Source: Frankiaceae bacterium
GTDB lineage: Bacteria > Actinomycetota > Actinomycetes > BP-191
Direction: 5' to 3'
Assembly: GCA_030840645.1 (NCBI GenBank)
Contig: JAVEEC010000026.1
Location: 1 to 64,000 of the forward strand
DNA: 64,000 nt
Made by a program: the position numbers and the translations under genes. Numbering within the stretch: position 1 is the first letter of the stretch; each line of letters opens with the position of its first letter. Shown piece after piece: positions 61,273 to 64,000 of the stretch. The notes beneath the pieces are model-generated. The model had not been told where the DNA came from. It did no database searches and was given only the letters and a program-made list of their open reading frames with translations.

Positions 61273-62387
61273 GTCGCACCCGTCAGCGCATCGAGCAGCG
61301 CGCGGACGGCGGGGCGCCCGAGCCCGGTCCGCTCCTCGTACGCCGTGTCGTCGAACGTGTCCGGGTGCGGTAGGTACCCCTGCCACGAGGGCGCGAGACC
61401 GGCCTGCACGACGACGGTGCCGGGCCGCGCGGCCTCGACGGCGGTGCCGAACGCCGAGAGCGGCTCGCCCGGCATCGACACGACGCGCAGCGCGCCGTAC
61501 GACCACTCGTACAGCTCGGCGACGACCTCGCGGGCGCCGCCGGCGATGAGCCCGGGGACCAGCCCGTCGGCGACCGGGAGCGTGACGGTGCGGTGGGTCG
61601 CGGCCAGGTCGCCGTCGACCGGCTTCGCGGCGCCGACCGCGGTCGCGACGACCTCGGCCAGGCGTTCGCCGACCGCGGCGGCGAGCCCCGGGCCGCCGCC
61701 GTCGCGGTCGTAGCCCGCGCCCCCGGGCGGGTTGACGTCGCCGAGCGGGCCGCTGACGACGAACGCGGTCCCGCCGTGAACGGCCTCCATCGCGGCGCGG
61801 CAGTGCCCGACCCAGTCCGCGGTGACGACGTGGACGTCGGGGCCGTGGGTGACCGGGTGGATGCCGACGTTCGCGAGCGTCGCCAACCGCCGCTCGGACC
61901 GGATGTCCAGCGCGGTGAGGCGCGGCGCGAACGGCAGGCCGCGGCGGTTGACCGCGAGCCCGGCGGGCAGCGGCACGCTCGCCGCGCCGATGCTCGCGGG
62001 CGCGAGCGAGGCGACGGCGTCGCGGGCCGCCGCGACGGCGCCGGCCGCGAGCAGGCCGGCGTAGCCGTCGTACAGGTCCATGCCGAGCAGCGTGTCAGGC
62101 CCCGAGTGCGTGTGGGTGCACGACGGCAGCACGCGGTGCGCGGGGACGCCGGTCGCGGCGCTGACCGCGAGCCGTAGCGCGGCGCTGCGGTCGGCCGAGA
62201 GCCCGACCAGGTCGAGGACGAGCAGCAGCACGGTGGTGTCGCCGTCGCGCAGCGCGAGCGCGCGGACCTGGAGCGGGTCGTTGACGACGAGCGGCGGCAC
62301 GGCGGGCTGCCGCGCGAAGAAGCCGGCCAGCCGTACCGGCTCGGTCGGTGTGATGTCGGCGACGCCGACCCCGGCGGCGAGGCTCAC
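61269..62387 (-). CDS. Neutral/alkaline ceramidase-like protein
   Basis: 372 residues from GTG 62387. The start (LAAGVGVADITPTEPVRLAGF), the metal-site motif CTHTHSGPDT, ANVGIHPVTHG and SGPLGDVNPPGG match the N-terminal domain of neutral ceramidases, which cleave an amide bond using zinc. It is much shorter than true ceramidases, lacks their C-terminal Ig-like domain and has no signal peptide. Many such short actinobacterial homologues are of unknown specificity and may hydrolyse other N-acyl sugars or lipids. GTGA/ATGA overlaps tie it to both neighbours. Confidence 0.85.
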   Translation of the reverse strand: MSLAAGVGVADITPTEPVRLAGFFARQPAVPPLVVNDPLQVRALALRDGDTTVLLLVLDLVGLSADRSAALRLAVSAATGVPAHRVLPSCTHTHSGPDTLLGMDLYDGYAGLLAAGAVAAARDAVASLAPASIGAASVPLPAGLAVNRRGLPFAPRLTALDIRSERRLATLANVGIHPVTHGPDVHVVTADWVGHCRAAMEAVHGGTAFVVSGPLGDVNPPGGAGYDRDGGGPGLAAAVGERLAEVVATAVGAAKPVDGDLAATHRTVTLPVADGLVPGLIAGGAREVVAELYEWSYGALRVVSMPGEPLSAFGTAVEAARPGTVVVQAGLAPSWQGYLPHPDTFDDTAYEERTGLGRPAVRALLDALTGAT

Positions 62388-63304
62388 CCGACTGCCACGC
62401 GCCGTCCGGTGCGCGCGGACTCGTACGCCGCCAGCACCGCAGCGAGGGCGGCCCGGCCGTCGCGGCCGTCGGCTGGCAGCGGCTCGCCGCGGGCCAGCGC
62501 GCGGGCGAACGCGCCCGCCGCGGTGGCCGGTGCGTCGCCGGCCGGCTCGCCGGGCTCGGTGACGGTCAGCGTGCCGTCCTCGCCCTCGACCCGGAGCAGC
62601 ACGTCGGACTCGGCGAGCCGCCACGACACGCGCACCGTTGCCGTCGCGCCCGACGGCAGCTCGGCAAGTACCTCGGCCTCGTCGTCGTCGCTGCTCACCT
62701 GCGCGCGCGAGATCGCGACGACCGGCCCGCCGAGCACCGCGACCGCGTCGAGCAGGTGCGCGCCGAGATCCATGAGGCAGCCGCCGCCGGACAGCGCCGG
62801 GTCGCGGAACCACGTCGAGGCCGGCGCCCACGCCTCGGGGCCGGGGTGACCGAGGGTCGCGTCGATCCTGCGGACGCGGCCCACCCGGCCGGAGGCGACG
62901 GCGGCCCGCAACGTGACGAACGACGGGACGCACCGCAGGTCGAACGCCACCGCGAGCCGTCGGGCACCGGCCGCGGCGAGCATCGCGTCGGCGTCCGCGA
63001 GCGTCGTGGCGAGTGGCTTCTCGACGAGCACGTGCTTGCCCGCGTCCAGTGCGGCGACGGCCACCTCGGCGTGCAGGGCGTTCGGGAGGCAGACGTCGAC
63101 GGCATCGACGTCGTCGCGGTCGAGGACGTCGTGCCAGCCGGTCACGACGTCGCCCGAGCCCCACTCGTCGCGCGCGGCCTCGGCGGACTCGCGAGAGCGG
63201 CTGGCGAACACGGTGACGTCGGCGTCGCCGCCGGCCCGGTAGCCGGGCAGGTGCTGCCGGCGAGCCACCGCGCCGCAGCCGACGAGCGCGACCCGGACCG
63301 TCAC
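62384..63304 (-). CDS. Gfo/Idh/MocA-family NAD(P)-dependent oxidoreductase
   Basis: 306 residues from GTG 63304. Rossmann start VRVALVGCGAVARRQHLPGY, the hallmark EKPLATT (with catalytic-site Lys), SGGGCLMDLGAHLLDAV, and a C-terminal alpha-beta substrate domain. Family members oxidise or epimerise sugars and inositols. Linked by four-base overlaps (GTGA) to the aminotransferase and ceramidase-like genes. With the aminotransferase it could convert a keto-sugar to an amino-sugar or the reverse. Direction is undetermined. Confidence 0.9.
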   Translation of the reverse strand: MTVRVALVGCGAVARRQHLPGYRAGGDADVTVFASRSRESAEAARDEWGSGDVVTGWHDVLDRDDVDAVDVCLPNALHAEVAVAALDAGKHVLVEKPLATTLADADAMLAAAGARRLAVAFDLRCVPSFVTLRAAVASGRVGRVRRIDATLGHPGPEAWAPASTWFRDPALSGGGCLMDLGAHLLDAVAVLGGPVVAISRAQVSSDDDEAEVLAELPSGATATVRVSWRLAESDVLLRVEGEDGTLTVTEPGEPAGDAPATAAGAFARALARGEPLPADGRDGRAALAAVLAAYESARTGRRVAVG

Positions 63305-64000
63305 AGCGCGGCCGCCCGCATCGTCGCCGCGACGTGGTCGCAGTCGTCGTCGGTGTACGCGGGGCTGACCGGCACGCGCACCGTCCGCGCGAGCAGGTCC
63401 TCGGTCACCGGACACAGGCCGATGCGGTACGTCACCCCGGTGGGATGCGCGTCGCAGTGCCAGGGGCAGCCCTTCATCGACGCGGTGCGGCGGCCGAGGA
63501 TCGCGGGCGTCGCGTAGACGGGAAGGCCGCCGTACGGCGGTCCCGACGGCACGCCGGCATCGGAGAGAACGGCCGCGAAGCGTTGCGCCGCAACGGGTTC
63601 GGGCAGCGCGACGATGATGCCCGAGCCGCCCTCGCCGCCCGGGTCGGGCAGCGCGCGGTGCGTCACGCCGGGAAGGGGACCGGCCGCGGCGAGGATGCGC
63701 CGCTTCGCCGCGCGCATCGCGTCGAGCAGGCCGTCGAGGCGGCCGAGCTGGACCCGCGCGATCGCGCCCTGGATCTCGGTCAACCGGAGGTTGTCGCCCG
63801 CGAACGGCTCCGGCGCGTGGTCCCGGCGGGCGCCGTGCTGGGTGAGGAAGTGCCCGCCCTGGTCCTGGAACGCCGCGGCCCGCAGCGCCAGGCGTTCGTC
63901 GTCGGTGACGACGAGGCCGCCCTCGCCGGTGGTGATGTTCTTGTCGAGCTGCATGGAGAACGCGCCGATGGTGCCGATGGTCCCGAGCCGCCGCCCGCCG
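63301..64000 (-). CDS. DegT/DnrJ/EryC1/StrS-type aminotransferase, 5' end outside window
   Basis: The C-terminal 232 codons are present; the start lies beyond the right edge. The internal-aldimine lysine is visible in SMQLDKNITTGEGG, followed by DQGGHFLTQHGA, and the typical PYGGLPVY and CPVTEDLLARTVRVPVSP. PLP-dependent sugar aminotransferases of this family install or remove amino groups on keto-sugars. It is upstream in the same operon as the oxidoreductase, ceramidase-like, GH84 and LivG genes. Confidence 0.93.
   Translation of the reverse strand, partial: GGRRLGTIGTIGAFSMQLDKNITTGEGGLVVTDDERLALRAAAFQDQGGHFLTQHGARRDHAPEPFAGDNLRLTEIQGAIARVQLGRLDGLLDAMRAAKRRILAAAGPLPGVTHRALPDPGGEGGSGIIVALPEPVAAQRFAAVLSDAGVPSGPPYGGLPVYATPAILGRRTASMKGCPWHCDAHPTGVTYRIGLCPVTEDLLARTVRVPVSPAYTDDDCDHVAATMRAAAL

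Noticed and set aside
1-64000. CRISPR arrays, rRNA operons or intact prophage
   Set aside because: No regularly spaced direct repeats, rRNA signatures or phage structural genes were seen; the repeats found are protein-coding kelch, BNR and YD repeats.

Overview
The window is high-GC DNA with dense operons, GTG starts, stop/start overlaps and GGAGG-type ribosome binding sites. It reads as the chromosome of a free-living actinomycete. Support comes from an ECF sigma gene paired with a YCII/DGPF gene, a rifampin phosphotransferase with an upstream rifamycin-associated-element-like site, a Streptomyces-type xylose isomerase, and many secreted beta-propeller proteins. I cannot resolve the lineage further from sequence alone.

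1-4751: a truncated ECF42-type sigma gene and its YCII partner, divergent from a small membrane protein. Both directions carry the same 28-bp promoter pattern. Then come rph and a VOC-fold gene. 4752-16584: accessory DNA. It holds the 3' half of a tRNA-Thr gene, a 3117-residue secreted RHS/YD-repeat protein with a variable C-terminal tail, a small four-helix membrane protein placed like an immunity gene, and a decayed IS481-type transposase. 16585-19063: two secreted proteins in tandem (one a propeller) and a VOC protein.

19215-41486 is the most unusual part. Two divergent gene sets each encode a membrane FtsH-type AAA protease, a Cdc48-like double-AAA ATPase, a secreted 14-repeat kelch protein and a secreted, C-terminally membrane-anchored BNR-propeller protein. 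Set A runs leftwards (28513 to 19215). Set B runs rightwards (30261 to 39824) and is flanked by two related HTH-STAND ATPases, probably regulators. The sets are clearly paralogous but well diverged. I know of no described system with this composition. My working inference is an envelope proteolysis or unfolding machine dedicated to surface propeller proteins.

41569-46094: small secreted proteins, an operon ending in a sigma-like protein fused to a transmembrane and extracellular segment, and a secreted BNR protein. The sigma operon and the BNR gene share a bipartite promoter motif at the same distance from their starts. 46147-49554: xylB divergent from xylA, with a DinB-like gene overlapping xylA.

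49655-64000: a branched-chain-amino-acid-type ABC transporter with odd fusions (LivH-LivM, and an MFS carrier fused to LivF). A divergent ROK regulator separates it from a second leftward operon with the LivG ATPase, a GH84-type N-acetylglucosaminidase, a ceramidase-like protein, a Gfo/Idh/MocA oxidoreductase and a DegT-type aminotransferase cut by the window edge. Together these suggest uptake and intracellular processing of an amino-sugar conjugate.
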